From NCBI RefSeq assembly GCF_012524075.1, contig NZ_JAAZUI010000010.1, positions 54,972-118,971 of the forward strand: DNA of 64,000 nt. The letters run 5' to 3'. The notes beneath the pieces were generated by a model. It ran no database searches and was not told the DNA's origin. It saw only the letters and a program-made list of their open reading frames with translations. The stretch is from Lutibacter sp. B1 (GTDB taxonomy: Bacteria > Bacteroidota > Bacteroidia > Flavobacteriales > Flavobacteriaceae). The stretch's first letter is position 1. Every line of letters begins with the position of its first letter. Of this stretch, positions 20,686-29,950 are shown piece after piece. A program made the position numbers and the translations under genes.

Positions 20686-21229
20686 TTTTACTTACAAACA
20701 CTACACAGTCTTTTTTATCTTTTATCTCACCTTGTAGAACTCCTTTGTCATTAATAACAAAGCCACAACAATCTATAAACCCTTGTGCAATTAGTTTTCT
20801 TGCCCGTTGAATTTGAGATTTAATAGTTGGTAAAGGAAGGTTTAAAGTTTTAGAAATTTCTTTCTGTTTGAGACCTTTAATGTCAGATAAAAATAAAGGA
20901 TCTCTATATTTTTTTGGAAGGTTTTTTAAAATGCCACTTAAACAATCTTTTTCAGTATGATTTTTATCTTCAGGTTCTATTTCCGTTGCTAAATAAGGTA
21001 AATCAAAAGTTTGTTTTCGAGTTTTAAAATAATCTAAAATTGAATTTCTGGCAATAGAAAATATCCAAGGTTTTAATTTGTTTAAATCCTTTAGTGTATG
21101 AAGTTTTGTATGGATTTTAATAAAAGTATCCTGCAAAATATCATCAGCAATAGATGAGTCTTTTACTTTGCTGATGATAAATTGTTTTAAGTCTGCCGAA
21201 TAATTATTCCAAACTTGATTTGTAGTCAT
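20675..21229 (-). CDS. ECF sigma factor with cysteine-containing C-terminal tail (SigZ-like)
   Basis: 184-residue extracytoplasmic-function sigma factor. Region 2 is DDILQDTFIKIHTKLHTL with KPWIFSIARNSILDYFK. Region 4 is LSGILKNLPKKYRDPLFLSD, LKQKEISKTLNLPLPTIKSQ and IQRARKLIAQG. After region 4 a tail of about 34 residues carries Cys154-Cys155 and Cys175 (FIDCCGFVIND, KKDCVVFV). This tail recalls the SigZ-type sigma factors known from Bacteroidota and Bacillus. No anti-sigma gene is adjacent. The ATG lies three bases after the stop of a Cys-rich mini-gene, so the two are almost certainly co-transcribed. Metal or thiol sensing by the tail is inference. Confidence 0.88.
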   Translation of the reverse strand: MTTNQVWNNYSADLKQFIISKVKDSSIADDILQDTFIKIHTKLHTLKDLNKLKPWIFSIARNSILDYFKTRKQTFDLPYLATEIEPEDKNHTEKDCLSGILKNLPKKYRDPLFLSDIKGLKQKEISKTLNLPLPTIKSQIQRARKLIAQGFIDCCGFVINDKGVLQGEIKDKKDCVVFVSKITV

Positions 21230-21232
21230 ATT

Positions 21233-21331
21233 TTAGCAGTTACAGTTTGTACATGTACAATTTTTGCAAGAACAGCTTTTACAATTTCCTTCATTACAAG
21301 AGTCACAAGTACATTCGCATTGTTTTTTCAT
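21233..21331 (-). CDS. Cysteine-rich mini-protein (metallothionein-like), 32 residues, 11 Cys
   Basis: A 33-codon ORF encodes MKKQCECTCDSCNEGN followed by CKSCSCKNCTCTNCNC: 11 cysteines in 32 residues, arranged as CxC and CxxC pairs. This is metallothionein-like composition and implies binding of thiophilic metal ions. It matches no family I can name. The stop is separated from the ECF sigma factor ATG by only three bases, so it is the first gene of a two-gene unit. Being short, it could be missed by automated gene calling. Two AATAGAC direct repeats lie upstream. Confidence 0.72.
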   Translation of the reverse strand: MKKQCECTCDSCNEGNCKSCSCKNCTCTNCNC

Positions 21332-21354
21332 TTTTATAAATTTTAAATTCACCT

Positions 21355-21372
21355 AATAGACTTGAAATAGAC
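21355..21372. promoter_or_regulatory. AATAGAC direct repeats upstream of the Cys-rich/sigma unit
   Basis: AATAGAC occurs at 21355-21361 and 21366-21372, one helical turn apart (period 11). On the coding strand this reads GTCTATT twice, about 24 to 41 bases before the mini-gene start. No TAnnTTTG box is seen. It could be a regulator site or an ECF-type promoter element (CGTC is common in ECF -10 regions). This is inference. Confidence 0.35.
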
Positions 21373-21400
21373 GAAAAAGATGCATTTAAATTAAAAAAAA

Positions 21401-24400
21401 CTACATATTTCTTCTATATTGTCCGCCAACTTCAAATAAAGCCTCTGTAATTTGTCCAATAGAACAAACTTTACAAGCTTCCATTAATTGTTCAAAAATG
21501 TTTTCATTATTGATGGCTTTATGTTTTAATAATTTAAGTTGCTCTTCAACTTTTGAAGAATTCCCACTATTTAAATTTTCAACAACTTTAATTTGATATT
21601 GTTTTTCTTCTTCAGTAGCTCTAATTACTTCTTGAGGTAAAATAGTTGGAGAACCTTTACTGCTTAAAAATGTATTTACACCAATAATAGGAAATTCACC
21701 ATTGTGTTTTAAGGTTTCATAATACAAACTTTCTTCCTGAATTTTACTGCGTTGGTACATGGTTTCCATAGCTCCAAGCACACCACCACGCTCAGTAATT
21801 CTATCAAATTCAACATAAATGGCTTCTTCAACCAGATCGGTTAATTCTTCAATAATAAATGAGCCTTGTATAGGATTTTCATTTTTGGCTAATCCTAATT
21901 CTTTATTAATAATTAACTGAATTGCCATGGCTCGGCGCACACTTTCTTCGGTTGGAGTTGTAATAGCTTCATCATACGCGTTGGTGTGTAAGCTATTACA
22001 ATTGTCGTAAATTGCATATAGAGCCTGGAGCGTAGTTCGAATATCATTAAAATCAATTTCTTGCGCATGTAAACTTCTGCCTGATGTTTGAATATGATAT
22101 TTTAACATTTGAGCTCTTTCATTTGCTCCGTATTTATTTTTCATCGCTTTTGCCCAAATTTTACGGGCAACTCTGCCAATTACGGCATATTCAGGATCTA
22201 CACCATTTGAAAAGAAGAATGACAAATTTGGACCAAATTTATTGATGTCCATTCCTCTTGATAAATAGTATTCAACATAGGTAAAACCATTTGCCAAAGT
22301 AAATGCTAATTGTGAAATTGGATTTGCTCCGGCTTCTGCAATGTGATAGCCGGAAATGGAAACCGAATAGAAGTTTCGAACATTATTATTGATAAAATAT
22401 TCCTGTACATCGCCCATTAAACGCAGTGCAAATTCAGTAGAGAAAATACAAGTATTTTGCGCCTGATCTTCCTTTAAAATATCGGCTTGTACAGTTCCTC
22501 TAACTTTCGAAATAGTTTCAGCTTTAATTTTTTGATAAATTTCTGAAGGAAGAACTTCATCGCCTGTAACACCTAAAAGGAATAATCCTAAACCGTTATT
22601 TCCTTCCGGTAGTTCACCTTGATATTGAGGACGTTCAACATTTTTTTCTTTATAAATTGAAGTGATTTTCGCTTCAACATCATCTTTTAAGCCATTTTTA
22701 ATAATATATTTTTCACATTCTTGATCAATAGCTGCATTCATAAAAAAGCCAAGCATCATTGGAGCCGGACCGTTAATTGTCATAGAAACAGAAGTTATAG
22801 GATTTGTTAAATCGAATCCCGAATACAGTTTTTTAGCATCGTCTAAACAACAAATTGAAACTCCTGCATTACCAATTTTTCCATAAATGTCAGGTCTAAT
22901 ATGAGGATCGTTTCCGTATAAAGTTACCGAGTCAAAAGCTGTAGACAATCGTTTGGCAGGTAAACCTAAACTCACATAATGAAAACGTCGGTTGGTACGT
23001 TCAGGTCCACCTTCACCGGCAAACATTCTTGTTGGATCTTCACTAGTTCTTTTAAAAGGAAAAAGACCGGAAGTAAAAGGAAACTCACCGGGAACATTTT
23101 CTTCTAAACTCCAAAGCAAAATATCTCCCCAAGCTTCGTATTTCGGTAACGAAATTTTTGGAATTTGAATGTGAGATAAAGACTCACTATGTGTTTTAAT
23201 ATTTATTTCTTTACCTCTAACTTTATAGGAATAAATATCTTTTTTGTAGGCTTGTTTTTTAGCTTCCCAATTTATAATAATATTCCAGTTATGTGGATTT
23301 AAATCCATTTTTACTCTTGAAAATTCTTTTAATAAAAGAGCAATTAATTCCTTCTTTTCGTCATTCTGAACTTGTTTCAGAATCTCATCTTCATCTAAAC
23401 CAATTTGATTTAATTCAATGTTTATATTTGAAACAGATTCAATGGTTTTATAAATTCCGTATAATTTTTGAGCAACTTCTTTTTGTTCTTGTGCAGTTTT
23501 ATTGTAAGCTCTGTTAGTTTCAGTTATTTCAGATAAATAGCGCGTTCTGTTAGGTGGAATAATAAACTGTTTTTCACTTAATTTTCCTGATAATTCAAGT
23601 GAACTCTCAAATTTAGCTTCTGTTTTTTCATTTAATTTTTGAATGATGATTGCGTACAATTCATTAGTTTCCGGATCATTAAATTGAGAGGCAATTGTAC
23701 CGTAAACAGGCATTGTCTCTATATTTCTTTCCCATAAATTATGATTGCGTTGGTATTGTTTTTTAACATCTCGTAATGCATCCAAAGCACCACGTTTATC
23801 AAATTTATTAAGCGCAATAACATCTGCAAAATCAATCATATCAATTTTTTCCAATTGCGTGGCAGCACCGTATTCGGGAGTCATAACATATAAAGAAACA
23901 TCAGAATGATCTAAAATTTCAGTATCACTTTGTCCAATACCTGAAGTTTCTAAAATCACCAAATCAAAACCGGCAATTTTTAAAATTGCAACAGCATCGC
24001 TAACGTGTTTAGATAATGCTAAATTAGATTGACGAGTAGCCAACGAACGCATGTAAACACGGTTATTTTTAATTGCATTCATTCTAATTCTATCGCCTAA
24101 CAAAGCACCTCCGGTTTTTCGTTTTGAAGGATCAACAGAGACTATTGCAATTGTTTTTTTCGGAAAATCAATTAAATAACGTCTCACTAACTCATCAACG
24201 ATTGATGATTTTCCGGAGCCGCCTGTTCCTGTAATTCCTAAAACCACTCCTTTATTATTCTTAAATTTCTCTAAAGAGGAAAATAAAGAAAGATATTCAT
24301 CGTGTCTGTTTTCAGCTATTGAAATTAAACGAGCAATGGTATTTACGTCTTTGTTTTTTAAGCTTTTTTCTATTTCCTTTCCTTTGGGAAGGATTAAGGA

Positions 24401-24844
24401 TGGGACAGGGAAATCGCACTTTTCAATCATATCATTTATCATTCCTTGTAACCCCATTTCTCTTCCATCATCAGGAGAATAAATGCGTGTAATTCCATAA
24501 TCTATTAATTCTTTAATTTCTTCAGGAAGAATTACACCGCCACCGCCGCCAAAAATTTTAATTTGAGAAGCACCTTTTTCTTGCAATAGATCATACATGT
24601 ATTTAAAATACTCATTATGACCTCCTTGGTAAGATGTCATAGCAATGGCATTAGCATCTTCTTGTATGGCACAGTTTACAACTTCTTCAACACTTCTGTC
24701 ATGTCCCAAATGAATCACTTCAACTCCGGTTGCCTGAATAATTCTACGCATAATATTTATGGCAGCATCGTGGCCGTCAAAAAGCGAAGCAGCAGTTACA
24801 ATTCGTACTTTATTTATGGGTTTATAGGCTGATATTTTTTTCAT
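21401..24844 (-). CDS. icmF: Fused isobutyryl-CoA mutase IcmF
   Basis: Adenosylcobalamin-dependent acyl-CoA mutase fused with its G-protein chaperone, 1147 residues. An N-terminal B12-binding domain ([32 protein letters not shown]) is followed by a MeaB-like GTPase (Walker [23 protein letters not shown]) at about 200-430. A linker and the C-terminal mutase ([36 protein letters not shown]) complete it. The Phe in FPFKR and the Gln in TVQAD match isobutyryl-CoA type rather than methylmalonyl-CoA type enzymes, so butyryl/isobutyryl-CoA interconversion is likely. Two palindromic repeat-like DNA segments lie in the linkers, at about residues 147-158 and 488-494. Confidence 0.93.
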   Translation of the reverse strand: MKKISAYKPINKVRIVTAASLFDGHDAAINIMRRIIQATGVEVIHLGHDRSVEEVVNCAIQEDANAIAMTSYQGGHNEYFKYMYDLLQEKGASQIKIFGGGGGVILPEEIKELIDYGITRIYSPDDGREMGLQGMINDMIEKCDFPVPSLILPKGKEIEKSLKNKDVNTIARLISIAENRHDEYLSLFSSLEKFKNNKGVVLGITGTGGSGKSSIVDELVRRYLIDFPKKTIAIVSVDPSKRKTGGALLGDRIRMNAIKNNRVYMRSLATRQSNLALSKHVSDAVAILKIAGFDLVILETSGIGQSDTEILDHSDVSLYVMTPEYGAATQLEKIDMIDFADVIALNKFDKRGALDALRDVKKQYQRNHNLWERNIETMPVYGTIASQFNDPETNELYAIIIQKLNEKTEAKFESSLELSGKLSEKQFIIPPNRTRYLSEITETNRAYNKTAQEQKEVAQKLYGIYKTIESVSNINIELNQIGLDEDEILKQVQNDEKKELIALLLKEFSRVKMDLNPHNWNIIINWEAKKQAYKKDIYSYKVRGKEINIKTHSESLSHIQIPKISLPKYEAWGDILLWSLEENVPGEFPFTSGLFPFKRTSEDPTRMFAGEGGPERTNRRFHYVSLGLPAKRLSTAFDSVTLYGNDPHIRPDIYGKIGNAGVSICCLDDAKKLYSGFDLTNPITSVSMTINGPAPMMLGFFMNAAIDQECEKYIIKNGLKDDVEAKITSIYKEKNVERPQYQGELPEGNNGLGLFLLGVTGDEVLPSEIYQKIKAETISKVRGTVQADILKEDQAQNTCIFSTEFALRLMGDVQEYFINNNVRNFYSVSISGYHIAEAGANPISQLAFTLANGFTYVEYYLSRGMDINKFGPNLSFFFSNGVDPEYAVIGRVARKIWAKAMKNKYGANERAQMLKYHIQTSGRSLHAQEIDFNDIRTTLQALYAIYDNCNSLHTNAYDEAITTPTEESVRRAMAIQLIINKELGLAKNENPIQGSFIIEELTDLVEEAIYVEFDRITERGGVLGAMETMYQRSKIQEESLYYETLKHNGEFPIIGVNTFLSSKGSPTILPQEVIRATEEEKQYQIKVVENLNSGNSSKVEEQLKLLKHKAINNENIFEQLMEACKVCSIGQITEALFEVGGQYRRNM
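23363..23383. repeat. Palindromic repeat inside icmF (linker)
   Basis: ATTCTGAA (23363-23370) / TTCAGAAT (23376-23383) form an 8-bp stem with loop CTTGT. The wider sequence, CGTCATTCTGAACTTGTTTC continuing AGAATCTC, has the look of a dispersed Bacteroidota intergenic repeat. In icmF it is read in frame as ILKQVQND between GTPase and mutase domains. Confidence 0.55.
24373..24404. repeat. Second repeat-like palindromic segment inside icmF
   Basis: TTTCCTTTCCTTTGGGAAGG followed by ATTAAGGATGGG resembles a dispersed flavobacterial intergenic repeat and the segment in hutU at 27591. It is translated as part of [10 protein letters not shown] between the B12-binding and GTPase domains. Confidence 0.4.
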
Positions 24845-24988
24845 TTCGTAAAATAAGCTTGTATTTTAATTGCAATTTATGAATTTTTTAAAAATACAAT
24901 AAAAATATTGTCAAATTACAAAGATTTAAAAATTTACAGAAGGCTGTACTTTTTTTATATAATTTTAAACTTTAATTATTTGTGTAAA

Positions 24989-25843
24989 ATGAAACGAATT
25001 ACATTACTTATAAATTGTAAAGACAGTCAGGGAATAATAGCAACAGTAACAAGTTTTATTCATGCTCAACAAGGAAATATTGTGTATATAGATCAGCATG
25101 TTGATAGAATAGATGAAATGTTTTTTATGCGATTGGAATGTGAATTTTCAAAAGAAACATTTTCATTAAATAGTTTAAAAACGTATTTTACCAATACAGT
25201 TGCTGAAAAATTTGTAATGAATTGGAGGATGTTTGATTCTGACCAAAAACCTAAAATGGCACTATTTGTTTCAAAATACGACCATTGTTTGTATGATATT
25301 TTAAGCAGGTACAGTTCGGGTGAATTAGAGGTTGAAATTCCTTTGATAATAAGTAATCATCCTGATTTAGAACATATTGCAAAGAGTTTTAAAATACCCT
25401 ACTATTATATAAGAGTTACAAAAGAAACGAAACAAGAAGCTGAAGATGCTCAATTAAAATTATTGAAAGAACATACTATTGATTTTATTGTTTTGGCGCG
25501 TTATATGCAAATTCTTTCATCAAAATTAATAGAAGAATATCCTAATAGAATTATCAATATACATCATTCGTTTTTACCTGCTTTTCCCGGAGCAAAACCG
25601 TATCATTCGGCTTATAAAAGAGGTGTTAAAATTATTGGAGCTACCAGCCATTATGTAACCGAAGATTTAGATGAAGGTCCAATAATTGAGCAAGATATTA
25701 CCAGAGTTTCTCATACGCACACCATAAAAGATTTCATTTTAAAAGGAAAAGATTTAGAAAAAATAGTTTTATCAAGAGCTATTAATTTGCACACCAAACG
25801 TAAAGTGATGGTATTTAATAATAAAACAGTGGTTTTTACCTGA
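24989..25843 (+). CDS. purU: Formyltetrahydrofolate deformylase
   Basis: Hydrolyses 10-formyltetrahydrofolate to formate and tetrahydrofolate, balancing one-carbon pools. An N-terminal ACT domain (KRITLLINCKDSQGIIATVT) precedes a formyltransferase domain. The latter contains IINIHHSFLPAFPGAKPYHS, where the Asn and His are catalytic, and GATSHYVTEDLDEGPIIEQD with the catalytic Asp. From ATG 24989 it is 284 residues, the usual length. A longer frame from 24908 adds 27 residues without family similarity (its first codon is TTG), so the internal ATG was chosen. It overlaps the convergent gene by eight bases. Confidence 0.94.
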   Translation: MKRITLLINCKDSQGIIATVTSFIHAQQGNIVYIDQHVDRIDEMFFMRLECEFSKETFSLNSLKTYFTNTVAEKFVMNWRMFDSDQKPKMALFVSKYDHCLYDILSRYSSGELEVEIPLIISNHPDLEHIAKSFKIPYYYIRVTKETKQEAEDAQLKLLKEHTIDFIVLARYMQILSSKLIEEYPNRIINIHHSFLPAFPGAKPYHSAYKRGVKIIGATSHYVTEDLDEGPIIEQDITRVSHTHTIKDFILKGKDLEKIVLSRAINLHTKRKVMVFNNKTVVFT

Positions 25844-26162
25844 TAAATTTAAAAAAATTATAAGGTTTTCTTCTTTTTAAATAAGTTAAATCATTTTCAA
25901 AAGCATAAGCTTCTTTTTCAAAACTTATGTTTTTGTAAGCCATATCGTGTTTTCTGAATTTTATAAGAAGAAAAGCATATTCCGTTAAATACCAAACAAA
26001 AAAGAAAATCCATAATAGTTCTATTTGTTGTTTTAAATGAATTTTTTCGTGATTTACTAAAATTGCATTCATTTTATAGTTTTTACTTTTCAAAAAAATG
26101 AAAGGAAAAATTGTTAAGCCACTGTATGGTTTTGGAATTATATGTTTAAAAATAACAATCAT
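25836..26162 (-). CDS. Small membrane protein with HExxH motif
   Basis: 108 residues, hydrophobic N-terminal half. It has the motif NHEKIHLKQQIELLWIFFFV, where HEKIH is a zinc-metalloprotease-type HExxH next to a membrane span. The arrangement resembles the catalytic corner of M56 BlaR1-type peptidases (compare NHEKIHVLQWHS in the M56 gene of this window) without the rest of the domain. It may be a minimal relative or a non-catalytic remnant. Function is unknown. Confidence 0.65.
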   Translation of the reverse strand: MIVIFKHIIPKPYSGLTIFPFIFLKSKNYKMNAILVNHEKIHLKQQIELLWIFFFVWYLTEYAFLLIKFRKHDMAYKNISFEKEAYAFENDLTYLKRRKPYNFFKFIR

Positions 26163-26200
26163 AGTACATCATCATTAACAAAAATCAAACCAAAATATAG

Positions 26201-26208
26201 TATCTTTG
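26201..26208 (+). promoter_or_regulatory. -7 promoter box of hutU
   Basis: TATCTTTG matches TAnnTTTG, about 98 bases before the hutU ATG, leaving a long leader. Confidence 0.5.
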
Positions 26209-26306
26209 TTTAAGATGCAATAATAAGATATTTAACTATTTTATACTTCACATAAAATTTAATAAGATGTTGGTTTTACAAAAAACAACGTTCTAAAATA
26301 CCAATT

Positions 26307-28358
26307 ATGATATCATTTAAAGAACAAATACAACAAGGAATACCAAAGGAATTACCTTTAAAAAAAACATACGACACTACTTTAAATCACGCACCAAAGC
26401 GTAAAGATATTTTAACTAAAACAGAAAAGGAGTTAGCTGTAAAAAATGCATTACGTTATTTTGATAAACAGCATCATACGGTTTTAGCTAAAGAGTTTGC
26501 TGAAGAGTTGAATGCGTACGGTAGAATTTATATGTATCGTTTTATACCTGATTACAAAATGTATGCAAGGCCTATAAATGAATATCCCGGAAAGTGTAAA
26601 CAGGCAAAAGCCATTATGCACATGATTCAGAATAATTTGGATGTTGCTGTAGCGCAGCATCCTCACGAACTAATTACGTATGGTGGAAACGGTGCTGTTT
26701 TTCAAAATTGGGCGCAGTATTTATTAACAATGCAGTATTTGAGTGAAATGGGCGAAGACCAAACATTGGTAATGTATTCCGGTCATCCAATGGGTTTATT
26801 TCCTTCACACAGAAATGCACCAAGAGTTGTGGTAACTAACGGGATGATGATTCCAAATTACAGTAAACAAGATGATTGGGAAAAATACAATGCTTTGGGA
26901 GTTACACAATACGGACAAATGACTGCCGGAAGTTATATGTATATTGGTCCGCAGGGAATTGTGCACGGAACAACAATTACAGTTTTGAACGCCGGTAGAA
27001 AAATAGCTAAGTATGGAGAAGATTTAAGTGGAAAATTATTTGTAACATCCGGTTTGGGCGGTATGAGTGGAGCGCAACCAAAAGCAGGAAATATTGCAGG
27101 TTGTATTACAGTTTGTGCTGAAGTAAATCAAAAAGCCGTACATACACGTCATTCGCAAGGTTGGGTTGATGAAGTTTTTAATGATTTGAACGACTTGGTT
27201 TTAAGAGTGAAAAAAGCGAAAGTGAATAAAGAAATTGTTTCGATAGCTTATTTAGGAAATATAGTTGATGTTTGGGAAAAGTTTGATGAAGAAAAAATTT
27301 ACATTGATTTAGGCTCCGACCAAACATCTTTACATAATCCTTGGGCCGGAGGTTATTATCCAGTTGGAATTTCTTTTGAAGAAGCCAATAAAATGATGGC
27401 TGAAAATCCTAAACTGTTTAAAGAAAAAGTTCAGGAAAGTATACAAAGACAAGTGGCAGCAATTAATAAGCACACAGTAAAAGGTACTTACTTTTTTGAT
27501 TATGGAAATGCTTTTTTATTAGAAGCCAGTAGAGCAGGGGCTAAAATTTATAAAGATTCAAAAGGTAATTTTTATGACAAAGAAAGCTTTTCTTCCCTTG
27601 GGGAAGAGATAGAGAGATGGGCTTACCCTTCTTATGTGCAAGATATTATGGGTCCAATGTGTTTTGATTATGGTTTTGGACCTTTCCGTTGGGTATGTAC
27701 CAGTGCTAATCCTTTAGATTTAGAAAAAACTGATGCAATAGCTTGTGAAGTTTTAGAAGAGATTAGGAAAAATTCACCGGAAGAAATTCAACAACAAATG
27801 GCCGATAATATTCAGTGGATTAAGGGAGCTCAGGAAAATAAATTGGTAGTGGGTTCACAAGCGCGTATTTTATATGCCGATGCAGAAGGAAGAATGAAAA
27901 TTGCTGAAGCTTTTAACAACGCTATAAAAAACGGAGAAATTAGTGAACCAATTGTTTTAGGACGCGATCATCACGATGTTTCCGGTACTGATTCTCCGTA
28001 CAGAGAAACCTCAAATATTTATGATGGTTCACAATTTACGGCTGATATGGCTATTCAAAATGTAATTGGCGACAGTTTTAGAGGCGCAACTTGGGTGTCA
28101 ATACATAATGGAGGAGGAGTAGGCTGGGGAGAAGTTATAAACGGTGGTTTTGGTATGGTTCTTGATGGTAGTATAGAAGCAGAAAAGCGTTTAAAAAGTA
28201 TGCTTTTTTGGGATGTAAATAATGGTATTTCGAGAAGAAATTGGGCGCGTAATAATGGCGCAACTTTTGCAATTAAAAGGGCAATGGAAGTTGAGCCTAA
28301 ATTAAAGGTTACCTTACCAAATTTAGTTGAAGATACGTTGTTACATAAATTGTTTTAA
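26307..28358 (+). CDS. hutU: Urocanate hydratase
   Basis: Second step of histidine degradation: urocanate plus water to imidazolone propionate, using tightly bound NAD+. The 683-residue product is longer than the roughly 555-residue classical form, as is usual in Bacteroidota. It shows ITYGGNGAVFQNWAQYLLTM, YSGHPMGLFPSH, GGMSGAQPKAGNIAG, the NAD/substrate region YVQDIMGPMCFDYGFGPFRW and LGRDHHDVSGTDSPYRET. No other hut gene is in the window. Residues about 427-438 (ESFSSLGEEIERW) are encoded by a repeat-like DNA segment just before the conserved YPSYVQDIMGP. Confidence 0.94.
   Translation: MISFKEQIQQGIPKELPLKKTYDTTLNHAPKRKDILTKTEKELAVKNALRYFDKQHHTVLAKEFAEELNAYGRIYMYRFIPDYKMYARPINEYPGKCKQAKAIMHMIQNNLDVAVAQHPHELITYGGNGAVFQNWAQYLLTMQYLSEMGEDQTLVMYSGHPMGLFPSHRNAPRVVVTNGMMIPNYSKQDDWEKYNALGVTQYGQMTAGSYMYIGPQGIVHGTTITVLNAGRKIAKYGEDLSGKLFVTSGLGGMSGAQPKAGNIAGCITVCAEVNQKAVHTRHSQGWVDEVFNDLNDLVLRVKKAKVNKEIVSIAYLGNIVDVWEKFDEEKIYIDLGSDQTSLHNPWAGGYYPVGISFEEANKMMAENPKLFKEKVQESIQRQVAAINKHTVKGTYFFDYGNAFLLEASRAGAKIYKDSKGNFYDKESFSSLGEEIERWAYPSYVQDIMGPMCFDYGFGPFRWVCTSANPLDLEKTDAIACEVLEEIRKNSPEEIQQQMADNIQWIKGAQENKLVVGSQARILYADAEGRMKIAEAFNNAIKNGEISEPIVLGRDHHDVSGTDSPYRETSNIYDGSQFTADMAIQNVIGDSFRGATWVSIHNGGGVGWGEVINGGFGMVLDGSIEAEKRLKSMLFWDVNNGISRRNWARNNGATFAIKRAMEVEPKLKVTLPNLVEDTLLHKLF
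27591..27622. repeat. Repeat-like palindromic segment inside hutU
   Basis: TCTTCCCTTGGGGAAGA is a near-perfect inverted repeat (TCTTCCC / GGGAAGA). It is followed by GATAGAGAGATGGGC. The pattern parallels the segment in icmF at 24373 and dispersed flavobacterial repeats. It is read in frame. Confidence 0.4.
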
Positions 28359-28377
28359 CTGTTAAAATTATATTTAT

Positions 28378-28908
28378 ATGAGAGTTATAAAATTATTTCC
28401 GTTGTTGCTGCTTTTTTTAGTAGCATCGTGTAGTTCAGTTAAAGTTACTACTGATTACGATACTAAAGCCGACTTCTCTCAATACAAAACTTTTGCTTTT
28501 TATAAAAAAGGTATTGATAAAGTTGATATTTCTGATTTGGATAAAAGACGAATTTTAAAAGCGGTTGAAAGTGAATTGCTAGCTAAAGGCTTTACAAAAT
28601 CTGAAAACCCTGATTTATTAGTGAATATTTTTACAAAATCACGTCAAAAAGTTGATATTTATAATGACAATATGTATTATGGTTGGTATCCTTGGTATTA
28701 TGGACCAAATTATGGAACTCATATTTCAAACTATACTGAAGGAACCTTGTTTATTGATTTAATTGATGCTGAAAAGAAAGAATTAGCTTGGCAAGGTATA
28801 GGTAGTGGAGCTTTAAATACTAGTGGAGATGTTGCTAAAAAAGAAGAAAGAATTAAAGAATTTGTAGCTGAGATTTTAGCAAATTATCCGCCTGGAAATA
28901 AAAAATAA
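28378..28908 (+). CDS. DUF4136-type lipoprotein
   Basis: 176 residues with a lipoprotein signal (LVASCSSVKV, Cys about 19). The body matches the DUF4136 pattern: VTTDYDTKADFSQYKTFAFY at the start, a central RRILKAVESELLAKGFTKSE and a GTLFIDLIDAEKKELAWQG segment. This family of envelope lipoproteins has no defined function. It starts 19 bases after hutU and probably shares its transcript. A terminator follows. Confidence 0.85.
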   Translation: MRVIKLFPLLLLFLVASCSSVKVTTDYDTKADFSQYKTFAFYKKGIDKVDISDLDKRRILKAVESELLAKGFTKSENPDLLVNIFTKSRQKVDIYNDNMYYGWYPWYYGPNYGTHISNYTEGTLFIDLIDAEKKELAWQGIGSGALNTSGDVAKKEERIKEFVAEILANYPPGNKK

Positions 28909-28914
28909 ATTTTA

Positions 28915-28948
28915 TAAAAAAAGCAACTTATTAAGTTGCTTTTTTTAT
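28915..28948. terminator. Rho-independent terminator after the DUF4136 gene
   Basis: Stem AAGCAACTT (28921-28929) / AAGTTGCTT (28933-28941), with A and T runs on either side. It can act in both directions between convergent genes. Confidence 0.85.
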
Positions 28949-28962
28949 GTTTTTTAATTTTT

Positions 28963-29481
28963 TTAATTATTCCTAATTGGATTCAAAGAATTTTTTACTA
29001 ATAAGTTTTTTACAGAATTTGATTGATTAGAATTTAATGCGTTTAATACACTTAAGTTTGTTGTTTTTTGCCATATTTTAAGTAGAAGATCAACAATTTG
29101 TTTATTGTGAATGTTTAGGGTTTTTAATTGGCAAACCAAGTTTTTTGAATAGCAGGTAAATGCTATAGGCATAGTTGATAAATCAAAAAATCTATTCGAA
29201 ATTTCAGTCAAAGTAGTTAATGTTTTAACTCTATATTCATTTGCTCTATTTTGTTTTTTTGTTGTAATAATAAAAAAGGAATTTTCAATTATATTTTTAC
29301 AGTCTATTGAAGAAAGATAATAAATATCCAATCCTAAATTGGTATTTAGTATCATAACTTCATTATTTATGATGTTTTTGATAAATGAATATAAAATTGA
29401 AACTTCATTTTGATTTATTAAGAGCTCTTTTTTATATCTTTTGCTTGATATAAATACGCATTTTAATAGTGAAGGATCCAT
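28963..29481 (-). CDS. Uncharacterised 172-residue protein
   Basis: I do not recognise a family. The product is cytoplasmic in appearance, rich in Asn, Ile, Leu and Lys, with no signal peptide and no clear membrane span. It ends with an Asn-rich tail (NALNSNQSNSVKNLLVKNSL). It may be lineage-specific. The AT-rich surroundings and lack of a good promoter box keep confidence moderate. Confidence 0.5.
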   Translation of the reverse strand: MDPSLLKCVFISSKRYKKELLINQNEVSILYSFIKNIINNEVMILNTNLGLDIYYLSSIDCKNIIENSFFIITTKKQNRANEYRVKTLTTLTEISNRFFDLSTMPIAFTCYSKNLVCQLKTLNIHNKQIVDLLLKIWQKTTNLSVLNALNSNQSNSVKNLLVKNSLNPIRNN

Positions 29482-29764
29482 TTTTAAATTTTTAGTTAAA
29501 TAGTAATTATTTTAATTAAATAACTGAATATAATGTGTTTATATTTTTATAAAATATGCGCTTGAAATATATAAGATATATATAAGTCAATAGTAGTAGT
29601 ATTCACAAAGTATTTAATTTTAGGTTTTATGTAAATTTATGTATAAATTTTTGATAATAAAAATTGATTATTTTTATTTTAATATAGATGAATACTATTT
29701 TGTTTTGTAATTGTTAAAACAGAAAAGAGTTTGTATTGATGACTAAAAAAATTACTTTAGCACT

Positions 29765-29941
29765 ATGATAGAAAATAAATTAAATAATTTTTCTGAAGAA
29801 GATTATTATATAAATGAAGTTGGGTATAGAGTTTTTACAGAACACTATCATTTAAAAAGAGGTTATTGCTGTAAAAGTGGTTGTAAACACTGTCCTTACG
29901 GTTATGATAAAAAAACCGATAGTTTTAAAAATAATATATAA
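29765..29941 (+). CDS. DUF5522-type small cysteine protein
   Basis: 58 residues. The core YYINEVGYRVFTEHYHLKRG followed by YCCKSGCKHCPYG matches the DUF5522 family, whose four clustered cysteines (CC-x3-C-x2-C) suggest metal or cluster binding. Function is unknown. It ends nine bases before the DUF4197 lipoprotein gene, so the two are co-transcribed. It is too short to be found by length-limited gene calling. Confidence 0.8.
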   Translation: MIENKLNNFSEEDYYINEVGYRVFTEHYHLKRGYCCKSGCKHCPYGYDKKTDSFKNNI

Positions 29942-29950
29942 TAAAAAAAA

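Noticed and set aside
26267..26296. Nine-codon ORF in the hutU leader (MLVLQKTTF)
   Set aside because: Too short and without regulatory hairpin; no reason to think it is translated.
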